A DNA stretch of 64,000 nucleotides from Cardinium endosymbiont of Dermatophagoides farinae (GCF_007559345.1 NZ_VMBH01000001.1:1-64000); one strand, 5' to 3'. Positions 9,719 to 19,682 are shown, numbered from the stretch's first letter. Notes: generated from the letters alone by a model not told the origin. Numbers and translations: made by a program.

Positions 9719-9824
9719 ATTCTATTACTTTTATTTAGAGGTATATAATCGTGCCACACACTACAAGGTAGATAGTTTTTATAGAATTTAATCGACTTGT
9801 TTTAGCTGATCTATTTGTTTAATA

Positions 9825-10198
9825 ACCTGAGTTCGGGATTAGATTATTGAAGAAAAATATTAAAAAAGCCCCTTTGTGTTTTAAATTTGGAAATAAAGCT
9901 ATGAACCAAATTAACATTACCAAAGGAGCCAATTATGAATGTAGCAAAATTAGTTGAAACATATTACGTTGTAGACGAATTTCTCAAAAAATTCATTCCA
10001 TATATTGAAAAACACTTGTTAACCAAATCGAAAAGAAAACTCACTAGATCTTGTTCACTGAATTTGAGTGAAATAATGACCATTATTATAGCATTTCATA
10101 TATTCGGGTTCAGAAATTTTAAGTCCTATTATATTCATTTACAGCAATTTCATATTCGTGATTTTGGAAACTTGGTGAGCTATAAATTGATTTACAAT
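9825..10198 (+). mobile_element. IS982-family insertion sequence remnant (copy 2)
   Basis: Nearly the same as 1197-1571: same ACCTGAGTTCGGGATT end, same leader before the ATG at 9935, and a transposase N-terminus (VETYYVVDEFLKKF, EIMTIIIAFHIFGFRNFKSY) that stays in frame slightly longer (GNLVSYKLIYNE) before ending at 10222 in unrelated sequence. The catalytic part is missing. It marks one boundary of the duplicated DUF1703 segment. Confidence 0.7.
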
Positions 10199-10210
10199 GA
10201 GTCTTTAGTT

Positions 10211-10273
10211 TTAAGTGTGTAAATATTTTTTAGGTTGTTTATTTACATAAACTAAAATAATTTACACACTTAA
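10211..10273. repeat. Inverted repeat, 21-22 bp arms
   Basis: TTAAGTGTGTAAATATTTTT at the left is matched by AAAATAATTTACACACTTAA at the right, with about 20 bp between the arms. It sits exactly where the IS982 remnant stops and could be the end of another small element or a bidirectional terminator between the remnant and the leftward ppx gene. Confidence 0.5.
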
Positions 10274-10319
10274 ATGGACAGACCCTCTATCTATTACAAA
10301 TTTTTGCAAACAGTGTATC

Positions 10320-11266
10320 TTAAATACGTTTTTCTTGTTTTAAACGATTCCACTCTCGAATAAACAAACCTGTTCTTAAAGAATTATCTGAAATAATAAT
10401 CTCCTGTAGCTTACAGGTTTGAAGAATTACTTTAATAAGGCTAGCTGATAAAGGAATTAGTTTTAAAAAAACAGGTTCAATAGAAAGCTTTTTTTGCCAA
10501 ATATGTATAGGCGTTGTTTGTATAACTTGATAAATTTTAAAAAACTGTTCTGCAGAGACACTTTTTATATTACTACTTGTTTGAGTGGTTAAAAGGTTAT
10601 AGTGGCATTTGTATAACATGAGTAATGTGCGAAAAGCACCAGAGCTTCCAATGAGTTGACGTGGTTTATACAGCTTAGTTTGAACAAAAAGCGGCGCTAA
10701 CGCAGTGCAGTAGTAGGTTTCTAAACGGTCTACTTGGAGGGGGTAATAGGGTCACTATAGACAAATTGAGCAGCAACACGCCGTATGCCTAGTGCAAAAC
10801 TTCTTTCCCATAGTGGTTTTAGATGGTCAAAGATAATGCACTCAACGCTCCCACCTCCTATATCCATAATTAAACCATAACCATCTGTTAATGTAAAACA
10901 TGCACTAATACCATCATAAATTAAAGCAGCCTCCTCTATACCAGAAATAACTTCTACTTGAATGTCGGTTTCAAAACGAATGGCTTCAATAACCTCAGCT
11001 GCATTAGGTGCATCTCGTAAGAGACTTGTGGCCTTTGCAACAATAAAGTGCACCCCATCTATATCCAACCTTTTTTTAATAGCTACGAGGGTATCTACAA
11101 TATTTCTTTGTTCCTCTAATGAGATATGCATGGCATACAAAGGCTGTTGTACCATAGCTTTGGTAACTTTTTCTTCATAGAGTACGGTATAGGTTTCCTG
11201 ATCAATTGCGCCTACTAAAACGTTTATAACATTTGTACCTAAATCAATAACAGCTAACTTTGACAT
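10320..11266 (-). CDS. ppx: Ppx/GppA exopolyphosphatase family protein, frame broken
   Basis: Two adjacent frames together give a ~315-residue Ppx/GppA phosphatase. The N-terminal part (10730-11266) has the ASKHA signature LAVIDLGTNVINVLVGAI, the catalytic-region E in ISGIEEAALIYDGI and the phosphate-binding LIMDIGGGSVECII. The second part continues LETYYCTALAPLF, QLIGSSGAFRTLL and ends at 10320. The join needs one extra C in the run that reads as five G on the + strand at 10739-10743, so a single missing base explains the break. The family hydrolyses polyphosphate or pppGpp. The length fits the short single-module form of Bacteroidota. It is read leftwards behind the outer-membrane gene and prmC. 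Whether the break is real or a base-calling error cannot be decided here. Confidence 0.8.
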
Positions 11267-11326
11267 ATCTTTAAGCTTAAAAAGCTGTTTTTATTGCTTA
11301 TTGTATTGAATATTGAATAAAGCAAG

Positions 11327-12208
11327 CTAAATAACTATTTTCTTTTCTAAAAATGAGATGCTCCATTTTAGATAAAATGTCATATCAAAGGTTATCTTAT
11401 TTACTATTCTACCATAGCCTGGAATAAAATAGTTCGACAGCCGATCATCATTGTTTTCCTTGCAATGCAAAAGATGGGCTAGGCCAAACTGCATACCTCC
11501 ATAAATTTGAGGCAGCAACCTAAGCTCAGAGCCGCCAACAAATTGAATCCAACCTGCTACAAATGGCTTAGCGGGTATCTGGCCATTACAAAATGTAATA
11601 AGATCAAATCTGCTTTGCCCGTAAGCGATACCAAAATAAGCATTGGTAAGCTGGTTGAAGGCTATTACATATAAAAGGGCGGCTACACCATACCTGCCTT
11701 TTGACTTATACTTTAATTGATTGCCACAGGCTATATCTTTAGGTTGATACGTGGCATACCCAAGGTCAATAGATAGCTGTATGGGTCCAGAGAAATCGAG
11801 GTCCACCCCTCCTTCATAACGCTTTTGTCCACCAGGCCAGAAATTGTATAGGAGTGCCAACCAGTTTATTCTTACCCCAAACTGCTGTAAAAAGGGGGTA
11901 TAGCTAGGTGTATGGATGGGTGTAGCAACAAAAAAGCGCTGCAAAAGGTCCATCACATTGCTATGTGCTACTTTGGCCAATGGTAAGGTGTTTTTTTCAA
12001 GCTGTTCACCAGCTGCTTCCAAAGATGCATCAGCTAATTCCAAGGCAGGGTCTGCTTTTTCTTGGAGACTATCAGCTGGAATGCCACTATGTGGGCTTGC
12101 ACGCATAACGGTAACACTTAACCATATATGGGTAAGGATAATGAGTAAGGTTCTTATTTGTAATGCAGATTGCATGGTTACTATATCAATATTTAAGTGT
12201 AAACTCAA
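11327..12208 (-). CDS. Outer-membrane beta-barrel protein, DUF6048-like
   Basis: The probable start is the internal ATG at 12175 (MQSALQIRTLLIILTHIWL), which begins a signal peptide; the longer frame from 12208 overlaps prmC by four bases. After a linker with EKADPALELADASLEA the protein has the alternating aromatic/hydrophobic pattern of a beta-barrel: RYEGGVDLDFSGPIQLSIDL, GYATYQ, YKSKGRYGVAALLY, AYFGIAYGQSRFDL, GGMQFGLAHLL. The order RYEGG-GYATY-YKSKGRYG resembles the DUF6048 family of Bacteroidota, but this is from memory. Function is unknown. It is the middle gene of prmC-OMP-ppx read leftwards. Confidence 0.6.
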   Translation of the reverse strand: MSLHLNIDIVTMQSALQIRTLLIILTHIWLSVTVMRASPHSGIPADSLQEKADPALELADASLEAAGEQLEKNTLPLAKVAHSNVMDLLQRFFVATPIHTPSYTPFLQQFGVRINWLALLYNFWPGGQKRYEGGVDLDFSGPIQLSIDLGYATYQPKDIACGNQLKYKSKGRYGVAALLYVIAFNQLTNAYFGIAYGQSRFDLITFCNGQIPAKPFVAGWIQFVGGSELRLLPQIYGGMQFGLAHLLHCKENNDDRLSNYFIPGYGRIVNKITFDMTFYLKWSISFLEKKIVI

Positions 12209-13116
12209 TGGTTATCTTCAAGAATGGCTGTGACCCATCTCTCTTTTTGATGCATATCCTTATATAGGGATATTTGCTTAAAATTTGCCAGGTGTAGCAA
12301 ATCTACAATCTTTTTACCTAATGCCTCATTGATTTCTAAACAGAGTGTGCCATTTGGACTTAAATGACGGGCTGCAAGTTGAATAATCCGTCTATAGAAT
12401 AGAACGTGGTCAGCATCCTCTACAAACAAAGCCAAATGGGGTTCATAGTCTAGCACATTGGCATGCATCAACGTTTGCTCTTGCATGCGCACATAGGGAG
12501 GGTTGCTAACCATTAATGACCAATTGGATGCAGGCAGTGGGTCGGTTAGGATATCAAACTCTATAAAACGAACGGCTACACCGAGCTGTGCAGCATTATA
12601 AGCAGCAACTGCTAATGCCTCTTTACTGATATCAATAGCAGTTACTACCGCCTCTGGAAACCGCTGCTTGAGGGTAATGGCAATACAACCACTACCTGTC
12701 CCTATGTCTAGGATAGAGGTGGGATTTGTAAGATGCTGCATTAAAAATGTTACCCATTCCTCTGTTTCTGGCCTTGGAATAAGTACAGCAGGGGTTACCT
12801 TAAAATGGTTGCCAGCAAAATAAGTAGACCCAATAATGTATTGAATGGGCTCCTGCTTTTTTAATCTATTTAAGGCCTCTACAAGCTTTTGCTGCATAGT
12901 AGGGGAAAGGGTACACAATGGATTGAGCATATAGTCGGCGACATCAACGTCTAAATAGGCATCCAACAGCTTTTGAATGATAGCACGGCATTCTAGTTTG
13001 TTTGGTATGGCCAACGCTAGCGCTTGGCACAATAGATCTGAGAGCACCCGAAGTGGTATGGAAACCATAGCGGCTGGTGCATTAGAAAATAGATTCATTG
13101 GATGCTTGCAATACAC
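12205..13116 (-). CDS. prmC: Peptide chain release factor N5-glutamine methyltransferase
   Basis: It methylates the glutamine of the GGQ motif in RF1/RF2 using S-adenosylmethionine. The SAM-binding motif is ILDIGTGSGCIAITL, followed by VTAIDISKEAL, and the catalytic/substrate motif is LMVSNPPYV (NPPY). The N-terminal helical domain that recognises the release factor is present (YIIGSTYFAGN, then LIPRPETEEWV). At 303 residues it is slightly longer than usual; later in-frame Met codons (residues 7 or 17) would give the common length. It is first in a leftward unit with the OMP and ppx genes. Confidence 0.92.
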   Translation of the reverse strand: MYCKHPMNLFSNAPAAMVSIPLRVLSDLLCQALALAIPNKLECRAIIQKLLDAYLDVDVADYMLNPLCTLSPTMQQKLVEALNRLKKQEPIQYIIGSTYFAGNHFKVTPAVLIPRPETEEWVTFLMQHLTNPTSILDIGTGSGCIAITLKQRFPEAVVTAIDISKEALAVAAYNAAQLGVAVRFIEFDILTDPLPASNWSLMVSNPPYVRMQEQTLMHANVLDYEPHLALFVEDADHVLFYRRIIQLAARHLSPNGTLCLEINEALGKKIVDLLHLANFKQISLYKDMHQKERWVTAILEDNH

Positions 13117-13264
13117 TTTGCTGGGTTGATAAAATGGTCTACTGCGACTACTTGGTTTTTTCTAGCCTATAATTTAAAGTAAATATAAAAAGTTAATCTA
13201 TTTGAGGCCTACAGACAAATCTCAAAATGACAATTTAGCAATCTAGCGATGAAAAAAGTTCAAT

Positions 13265-13400
13265 AGACCTTCTGCAAAACCTATTTGTGATCAGCAGTTT
13301 TTAGGAGAAGCGCAGTCGAGCACCGCAGAATACTAAATGTATTTGAGGAGCATAGACAAGTGCCAAAATTGCCATTTAGCAATAGGGTTTGCAGAAGGTG
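13265..13400 (+). repeat. Palindrome-ended dispersed element, subfamily A (copy 1)
   Basis: The left end AGACCTTCTGCAAAACCTAT and right end ATAGGGTTTGCAGAAGGT form an imperfect terminal inverted repeat. The core carries the family signature TTTTTAGGAGAAGCGCAG, ACCGCAGAATACTAAATGTA, TTGAGGAGCATAGAC. It lies in the spacer between the divergent prmC and hflX genes. Nothing else is recognised between 13117 and 13583. Confidence 0.85.
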
Positions 13401-13583
13401 TAATGGTATAAGCTGTGTGCGCCTATGGCTAAGGTGTATAAAGCATAAGACCTTCTGTAAATGGTCTAAAAGAGACGAAGTGCTTACTATTGCATGATCT
13501 AAAATTAGTAAGTTTGAATTGGTTTTTGTAATATTTTTTATAATATTGCGATTTGTGTTTTTACCATCTAGCCATTATCTATT

Positions 13584-14786
13584 ATGTTCATGCATAGACA
13601 TAATCAATCCAACCTGGTGGCCTATGAGGAGGGCAAAACTGCTATTTTAGTAGCCCTTGTTACCCCCCAGCAACCTTGGGCTAAAACAGAAGAATATCTT
13701 ACAGAACTAGCCTTTTTGGCAGATACCTGGAGATTGAAAATTGTTAAAAAATTTATCCAAAGGTTAGACTATCCACATGGCGCTGCTTTTGTAGGCAAAG
13801 GAAAACTAGAAGAAATAGCTGCTTTTACAAAAGCAGAAAAGATTGCGTATGCTATTTTTGATGATGAGCTTTCGCCCTCACAAGCGCGCAATCTGGAAAA
13901 AGTACTCTCCTGCCAGATACTTGATAGAAGTTTATTGATTCTTAACATCTTTTCTATGCGTGCCCAAACCAAACAAGCGAGAACACAGGTAGAATTGGCA
14001 CAGTATCAATATTTATTGCCAAGGCTGACCAGAATGTGGACCCACCTCTCGAGTCAAAAAGGGGGCAGTGCAGGCATGCGTGGCCCTGGAGAAAAAGAAT
14101 TGGAAACGGATAGAAGGATTATTCAACACAAGATTACCAAGCTGCGTGAAAAATTAGCAAGCATCACACAGCAATGTATAACCAGACGTAAGGGGCGGAT
14201 TGATTTAGTTCGTGTTGCATTGGTAGGGTATACTAATGTGGGGAAGTCTACTTTGATGCAGCTGTTATCCAAGTCAGATATTGTGGCTGACAATAAACTA
14301 TTTGCTACAATAGATGCGACTGTGCGTAAGGTAGTATTAAATGGCCACGCTTTCTTACTAACGGATACGGTAGGCTTTATTCGCAAACTACCTCATACAC
14401 TGGTGGAGTGTTTTAAGTCTACATTGGAAGAAATTAAAGAGGCAGATTTGTTGCTGCATATAATAGATGCATCACATGATAGCTTTCAAGAGCAAATAGA
14501 TGTAGTCAACCAGACTTTAAGGGAAATAGGTGCAGATAATTTGCCAAGAATTTTGGTATTCAATAAGATTGACATCATTGAAGAAAACAAGGAAAGTATA
14601 GCAGAGGTTAGGCAAGGGATAGGTGAAGTTGCTTTAAGAACAGAAAGATATAGTAGCGATATTGGTGGGTATCCTGCAATTTTTATCTCTGCAACAAAAG
14701 GGTTACATATAGATCTTTTAAGAGAAGCGATTATAAAAGAGATAGAACGGGTGGAGGGAAGCAGATATATAAAGGTTAGTTATTAG
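13584..14786 (+). CDS. hflX: Ribosome-associated GTPase HflX
   Basis: A 400-residue HflX: the N-terminal nucleotide-binding domain (FVGKGKLEEIAAF, FDDELSPSQARNLE, ILDRSLLILNIF), the glycine-rich linker SSQKGGSAGMRGPGEKELE, then the G domain with G1 GYTNVGKSTLM, G3 DTVGFIRKLPHTL and G4 FNKIDII. HflX splits stalled ribosomes under stress. It stands alone, rightward, divergent from prmC. The frame is intact and ends with TAG, so TAG is an ordinary stop in this genome. A dispersed element lies in its 5' spacer. Confidence 0.93.
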   Translation: MFMHRHNQSNLVAYEEGKTAILVALVTPQQPWAKTEEYLTELAFLADTWRLKIVKKFIQRLDYPHGAAFVGKGKLEEIAAFTKAEKIAYAIFDDELSPSQARNLEKVLSCQILDRSLLILNIFSMRAQTKQARTQVELAQYQYLLPRLTRMWTHLSSQKGGSAGMRGPGEKELETDRRIIQHKITKLREKLASITQQCITRRKGRIDLVRVALVGYTNVGKSTLMQLLSKSDIVADNKLFATIDATVRKVVLNGHAFLLTDTVGFIRKLPHTLVECFKSTLEEIKEADLLLHIIDASHDSFQEQIDVVNQTLREIGADNLPRILVFNKIDIIEENKESIAEVRQGIGEVALRTERYSSDIGGYPAIFISATKGLHIDLLREAIIKEIERVEGSRYIKVSY

Positions 14787-14944
14787 CAAGGAATTTTTAT
14801 CCTTACTTTTTGCTTAAAGTCAAAACGCTGATGGAAAAAGTTCCTGAAAGCACACCTCCTTACTGATTTATCCAGATCTAGTATCCAGGACCTTTTATAG
14901 ACTTTTTCTGGGCTCTTTACAGCCTATTTAATGGCTCTGTCCAT

Positions 14945-15856
14945 TCAAAATCTACTATTTCTTTTTATTTTACTTTTGACGATATGCTGTATTAGATCAT
15001 TGCTTAACTTTTCAGTATATAGCGCTGCAATAGCTTCTTTATCCTTTTTAGAAACCTCTTCTGAGGCCACTTGAAGCCTATTGATTCGCTCTACCAACTT
15101 CCCCATAGTCATGATATTGTTATTTTTTAGGCTTTCTAGTTGAAAATACTTAACCGGGTCATTTTTGTAAAAATTAGGATTAGATAGCGTTTTATCTATC
15201 TTTTTATTTTGAACCTCTAGATTTTTAATCTATTCTTTGTAGATGGGGATCAGGCGATTATTGCATTCTTTAGCTGCTATTTTGATTTGATTTGAGTGAT
15301 GCAATTCTCTTTGTATATCAGCACAAAGTCCATTTAAACTTTTTGGGGGCTTTTCGCTTAGGAAATTATTCCTTCTATTGATGCAAGAATCTAGCCCACC
15401 TAAGAGGGACTTTTTTATGAAGTATGAAAAAGAATAATCTCTTCTAAGCTTACTGGTGTTATCCACACTAGGTATATAATCACTCGGATTGAAGCTAATA
15501 CCACTTATTTTTTCTGATATACCTAGCACTACTTTACCATATTTAGCGTCAGAAAGGTCTTTAAATAATAATTTACTTTGGTTTTTAATAGAATTAGCTT
15601 GTTCTACACGCTCTTTTAATTTTCTCATGCTATCAGCTGCATCCTTCATTTGTGCTAAAACATTACTAGAAGTGTCTACTTGTTCTTCCATTAACTGGGC
15701 TGTCTTTTCTTCTGGAGATAAACCCGGAATCCACTTTTTTAATCCATTAGGAAGAATTTTATTAAGCCCTGATTTTATCTTAGCGCCTATACTTGCAGTA
15801 GAGGTTAAAGGCAATAATAAGCATAAACCTATTAATCCATATTTTTTTATATTCAT
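14945..15856 (-). pseudogene. TrbJ-like T4SS protein with internal TAG
   Basis: The first 208 codons start with a signal peptide (KKYGLIGLCLLLPLTSTAS) and are helical and coiled-coil-like (QLMEEQVDTSSNVLAQMKDA, DSMRKLKERVEQA), as in TrbJ/VirB5-type proteins of conjugation systems. A TAG at 15230-15232 interrupts, but the same frame then stays open for 94 codons (VQNKKIDKTLSNPNFYKN, LQVASEEVSKKDKEAIAAL) to a TGA at 14945. The whole reading length of about 303 fits one protein. It overlaps traM by four bases and closes the leftward tra cluster. Family assignment is weak. The TAG may be a mutation, a read error or a true shorter end. Confidence 0.5.
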
Positions 15857-16738
15857 TTTTCTATTGGTTTAAGGAGTACTTTTCTTCTATTTTCTATGGT
15901 TACTTTTTGCTCATTTTTAACCGATTTAATGCCATCTGCTACCATTCTGCTGATCTCCCTGATCCAAGAATGGCTACTGCTACTAGCTGCGCTGCTGAGC
16001 AATTTGTTTTGGGCTTGGTCGATGAAAGGATGTAAATTTTCTGCCAACAACCCAACCATATAATCTGAGTCATACAAACCTATAGCAACTGGAATGGCAT
16101 TTTTACCAAATTCAGCTGTTTCTAATTTGGAAAAAACCCTTTCTTTGCCAAAAGCAACGATGCCATAAAAATGCACCTTTTGGTATCTCTTGACCTTTGT
16201 AAGAAAAAGCTTCTTTAACACGTATTTTAATACTTCTCCCATGTTTAAGTGCTTGGCTCCCATACACATAGCCTGAAATAAAACTATTTTTTACTTTTAA
16301 AGTCTTTTTTCTGCCTTTTCTTTCAAAGGCTATTGGGAAGTAGTTTTTCTCCTGTTTTGGAGCAGGAACTGACTTATTGACTTTTTGCACTACCTGCTTA
16401 GGCTTAATGGCAACTTGTTGAGATGATTGAATAGGTTCCAGTACAGCAGACGCTGGTTCAACTTTTGATACCTCTTGATTGATATTTTTTGCCATATCTT
16501 CAAACAAAGAACAACGTTTCTGATCCGATTGAAAACGACCAGCTCCTTTAATTCTTTGATTCGTTTCTTTGGTAATCGATAAAGGTTCTGCTTTTTCGAG
16601 TAGCTTACAGGGTTTATAAGGAGGGGCTACAAAAAAATCATGCCAACTTTTTGTCTTGCTCACATCCCTTAGCATAACCCAAATACAAACCAACAACCCA
16701 GCCAATCCAAAACCTACCTGCTTTTTGTTCATGGGCAT
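15853..16738 (-). pseudogene. traM: Conjugative transposon protein TraM, one frameshift
   Basis: TraM of the Bacteroides-type conjugation system is a membrane-anchored periplasmic protein, VirB10-like in position. The N-terminal part has one membrane segment (QVGFGLAGLLVCIWVML), a charged linker, then IKIRVKEAFSYKGQEIPKGA. It shifts near 16167-16171 (a T run on the coding strand one base short) into FYGIVAFGKERVFSKLETA, IPVAIGLYDSDYMVGLLAE and the ending NRRKVLLKPIEK. The order (ligand-barrel strand, GxxIPK, YGIxSxxxER, VxLxVYDxDG) follows family TraM. It overlaps the traN stop and the TrbJ-like start, so these genes were one operon. A one-base indel in a homopolymer could be a sequencing error. 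Confidence 0.7.
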
Positions 16739-17533
16739 TAAACTTCTTCTTTAACCAAACAGGGTATACTTAGCAATAATCTATTTGGTAGATTCAAGCT
16801 TAAATCTCTACGTCCTTTTTTCTCTTCAAAACGAACGACTATACCTGATTTTTCTACTTTGTGTCTAATAACAAAAACCATTGGTACGATTGCTCCTGGA
16901 GCTACTACCATGCGCTTAGGCTTTAATTTAATAGGAATGGGTGTTTTGTCTTTGTTATTGCCTAAAAAGTAAACATTACCTGCTTTGTAGTGATAAGGAG
17001 AATTATTTTTCAATATAAATTTTAAAATAATCTCTTCCCCTGTACTAATGGCATGGCTCAAAAAAACAGCCTACTTTTTGTTTAGTTTGATGGAAACGCC
17101 TAATATTTGATTCTTCTTGCGCTACATATGCTAGAGCTTTTGTTAAACTTTCGGTTAAAGGTCCATCTATCTCCCATTTTTCTTCTTTTGCTATCTGTTT
17201 AACCTTATGATGGGTAAGATCATACATCGGTTGTATCCCAGCATCATAGCTAACTGTGCCATAGAAGACATCAACTTTTTCATTCTTTTTGCCTTCATTG
17301 GATAGATAAAATACCGTAATCGTGGTCTTACTGGTTCCAGGGTGTTTGACCTTGACTTCTAAAAACCTACCCTCTTCTTTGGATACATACTCTTGATCTC
17401 CATTGCCAAAAGAAATCTTTTCAATGGTACCACTTAATTCTAATAAAGTGGGATATTTATCAGAAACTTTGATATTCAATGCAAAAGAAGTATAATAGAA
17501 CATCAAAAATATTAAAAAGCTACTTTTCTTCAT
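16738..17533 (-). pseudogene. traN: Conjugative transposon protein TraN, one frameshift
   Basis: The N-terminal part (17045-17533) has a signal peptide (FLIFLMFYYTSFALNI) and a beta-rich domain (TIEKISFGNGDQEYV, FLEVKVKHPGTSKTTITVFY). The C-terminal part (16738-17061) continues TGEEIILKFILKNNSPYHY, PKRMVVAPGAIVPMVFVI, as in DUF4138/TraN. Reading through needs one fewer T in a run of seven near 17065. TraN is a periplasmic/outer-membrane component that partners TraM. Here traN precedes traM, the reverse of Bacteroides conjugative transposons. Confidence 0.6.
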
Positions 17534-17605
17534 TGTTTAAAAAGGTTAGATCGGTGATCATTAACCCATATGGATTTTTACTACACCTAGCCGTTGGTTG
17601 CATTT

Positions 17606-18178
17606 CTAATGCAATCCCTTGATGGTAAGTATGGGTTTTGACTTTCCTTGGCCAGTTAAAAATTTTAAATCTGTCTGAAAGTGGAGCTCTGTCCTATATG
17701 GATAGGATGATGTATCAGTAACTAGGTGTTTAATAGCAACCGTAGTTACCCCATTAGACTCCTTGTATACCTGAAACAAACTATCATCAGAAAATAGTTT
17801 TTTAAAGGTAACTCTAGATGCATTATTCATCACGGTTAAGGCGCGTTCAATGTTTTCCTGGTAGTTGTTTTCGCTATGGGCAAAGCCATCCTGGATGAAA
17901 CGAATAGAAAAGTTTTCTATTTCAAAAGCTTCTCTACTGTTAGGAGTAGGATTATCTTTTCTTATACCCACATGTGTCCCTTCAAGGGTAGCAAAATAAA
18001 CCAAATCACTTCTGTGCTGTTTAAAGACCAAATAGCCCAAAAAAGAAGATAAACCTCCTAAGGATACAGCAATAAAAATGACCAAGAAACGCAATAGGTT
18101 AATGATATTCCCATAATGATAACTGTTTAGCTTATTAATAGCTTTATTATTTTCCAACGTCATATTATTATCTATCAT
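17606..18178 (-). CDS. traK: Conjugative transposon protein TraK (VirB8-like)
   Basis: A 190-residue bitopic inner-membrane protein: cytoplasmic tail, a membrane segment (LLRFLVIFIAVSLGGLSSFL), then a periplasmic domain (VYFATLEGTHVGI, FSIRFIQDGFAHSENNYQEN, VTFKKLF). Size and layout fit TraK of the Bacteroides system. It is the only uninterrupted tra frame besides traJ. It starts three bases after the ankyrin gene ends and precedes traN. Family assignment rests on context and topology. Confidence 0.6.
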   Translation of the reverse strand: MIDNNMTLENNKAINKLNSYHYGNIINLLRFLVIFIAVSLGGLSSFLGYLVFKQHRSDLVYFATLEGTHVGIRKDNPTPNSREAFEIENFSIRFIQDGFAHSENNYQENIERALTVMNNASRVTFKKLFSDDSLFQVYKESNGVTTVAIKHLVTDTSSYPYRTELHFQTDLKFLTGQGKSKPILTIKGLH

Positions 18179-18181
18179 ATT

Positions 18182-18775
18182 TTATGTATCGTTCCGTTTT
18201 CCACTCATACCACCAGCCGCCAGTAATAAATCAACCACTTCTTCATGCCGATCTTCTGATGCAATATCAAGAGCTGTTTTACCCCATTCATTTTTTTCAT
18301 TTACTAAGATACTTGGTGTTGAAAGTAGGGCTTTAGTTACCTTTACATGTCCGTTTGCTGATATCATATGCAGAGCTGTTTCACCATATTTATTTTTCAC
18401 ATTAATATCAACACGTGGATCTGAGCATAGCGCTTTAACAACCTCTAAATGACATTCATTTACTGCTCTATGAAGAGGAGTATATCCAAGAGAATTATCT
18501 TTTTCATTTACTAAAATATTTGGTGTTGAAAGTAGCCCTTTAACTTCCTCTATACGATTGTGTTCTGCTGCACGATGAAGAGCGGTTTCACCATATTTGT
18601 CTTTATCATTGACGTCAGTTTGACCTTTTTCAAATGATTTGTATTGCTCACCATTGCGATGTTTAAATTCAGGTCCATCATTACAGGAAGCAGTAAGAAA
18701 CGAAAGGAAGATATATATTCCTGTAATTATATAAGAATATATAAAGTATGATGTGTTTTTTATGCGCATAATCAT
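18182..18775 (-). CDS. Ankyrin-repeat lipoprotein inside the tra cluster
   Basis: A 197-residue protein with a lipoprotein signal (FIYSYIITGIYIFLSFLTAS then Cys, lipobox LTASC) and four ankyrin repeats: DKYGETALHRAAEHNRIEEV, SLGYTPLHRAVNECHLEVVK, KYGETALHMISANGHVKVTK, EWGKTALDIASEDRHEEVVD. Ankyrin repeats mediate protein-protein contact and are typical of symbiont effectors. It lies between traJ and traK, in the same direction and three bases before traK, so it is probably co-transcribed with the secretion genes. The start could also be the Met two codons later. Partner unknown. Confidence 0.8.
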   Translation of the reverse strand: MIMRIKNTSYFIYSYIITGIYIFLSFLTASCNDGPEFKHRNGEQYKSFEKGQTDVNDKDKYGETALHRAAEHNRIEEVKGLLSTPNILVNEKDNSLGYTPLHRAVNECHLEVVKALCSDPRVDINVKNKYGETALHMISANGHVKVTKALLSTPSILVNEKNEWGKTALDIASEDRHEEVVDLLLAAGGMSGKRNDT

Positions 18776-18869
18776 TTCTATTTATTTGTTTAAATAATTT
18801 ATTATAAATTACGTTTTTAATTGTATAACCCTTTTTCCCATTAACTGGCCTTACGCAATAAGGCATCAT

Positions 18870-19682
18870 TTATTTTCTGGTTACTGTTTCCTTCCGTTTT
18901 AGTAAACGGCTAGCTCCGTAAACTATAAACTGATTATTAGTCTTTGCTTCTCCTAGCGTAAAAAGACTGTTGCCTACCATATTGCCTATATATAGAGCAG
19001 TGAGTGGACCTACCATAAGATACATCAGGCAAGTAGCAATAGCTGCACCGATACCATCTATATTGTTGAACTCTAAGCAAATCAATGAATAGTCTAGTAA
19101 ATCAATCGTTACACCCCACATTAAAAAAGAAATTAGCATATTGAACCAATAACCAACTATCCCGCTAAAATTGCCTGGTAAAAGGCTAGCAACAATGGCC
19201 AAAGGACCAACCTGTAAGGTGAATAGGATTGCTTGATGACGGAATATAGAGATGCTTAAACCCATCACCTTAGATATGGATTTGAACAAGCCAGCAGTCC
19301 AATTTGAAAATACATTTTTAATCAGCTGCCATATACCAATCTCAGGATATTCTGATAAACCATCCGGTTTAACCAAATCATGCCAATCAAACCCCTTCAT
19401 AATCAAAGCAGTTAGTTTATCTAGCATATGAAAAATATCCAAATAAAACTGCAGCAGTAGAAAGGTAAGAGTCAGTGTTAACAGACTGGTATAACAGGAT
19501 TTTAACAACTCGGAACTGCTTAAATGATACTGAAAATAATAGACCATTAAACGTATCAATAAGAAAGGTAATAGCAATAACTTAACCATTCCAACCATCT
19601 TGGTAATGGCGATATCCACCATTAGGTTTTGTGCTTCTAGATTAGATGATGAAGATAAAATACCTTGAAAATGATTAGACAT
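18870..19682 (-). CDS. traJ: Conjugative transposon protein TraJ (polytopic membrane protein)
   Basis: About 270 residues from the preferred ATG at 19682 (MSNHFQGILSSSS), which overlaps the end of traG by eight bases; a longer in-frame start exists at 19739. There are several membrane segments (VGMVKLLLLPFLLIRLMVYY, LLTLTLTFLLLQFYL, ILFTLQVGPLAIVASLLPG, AIATCLMYLMVGPLTALYIG). The block GPLAIVASLLPGNFSGIVGY corresponds to GPLAxxxSxxPGxxxxxxxW of Bacteroides TraJ. It forms part of the inner-membrane T4SS channel. The frame is intact. Confidence 0.7.
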   Translation of the reverse strand: MSNHFQGILSSSSNLEAQNLMVDIAITKMVGMVKLLLLPFLLIRLMVYYFQYHLSSSELLKSCYTSLLTLTLTFLLLQFYLDIFHMLDKLTALIMKGFDWHDLVKPDGLSEYPEIGIWQLIKNVFSNWTAGLFKSISKVMGLSISIFRHQAILFTLQVGPLAIVASLLPGNFSGIVGYWFNMLISFLMWGVTIDLLDYSLICLEFNNIDGIGAAIATCLMYLMVGPLTALYIGNMVGNSLFTLGEAKTNNQFIVYGASRLLKRKETVTRK

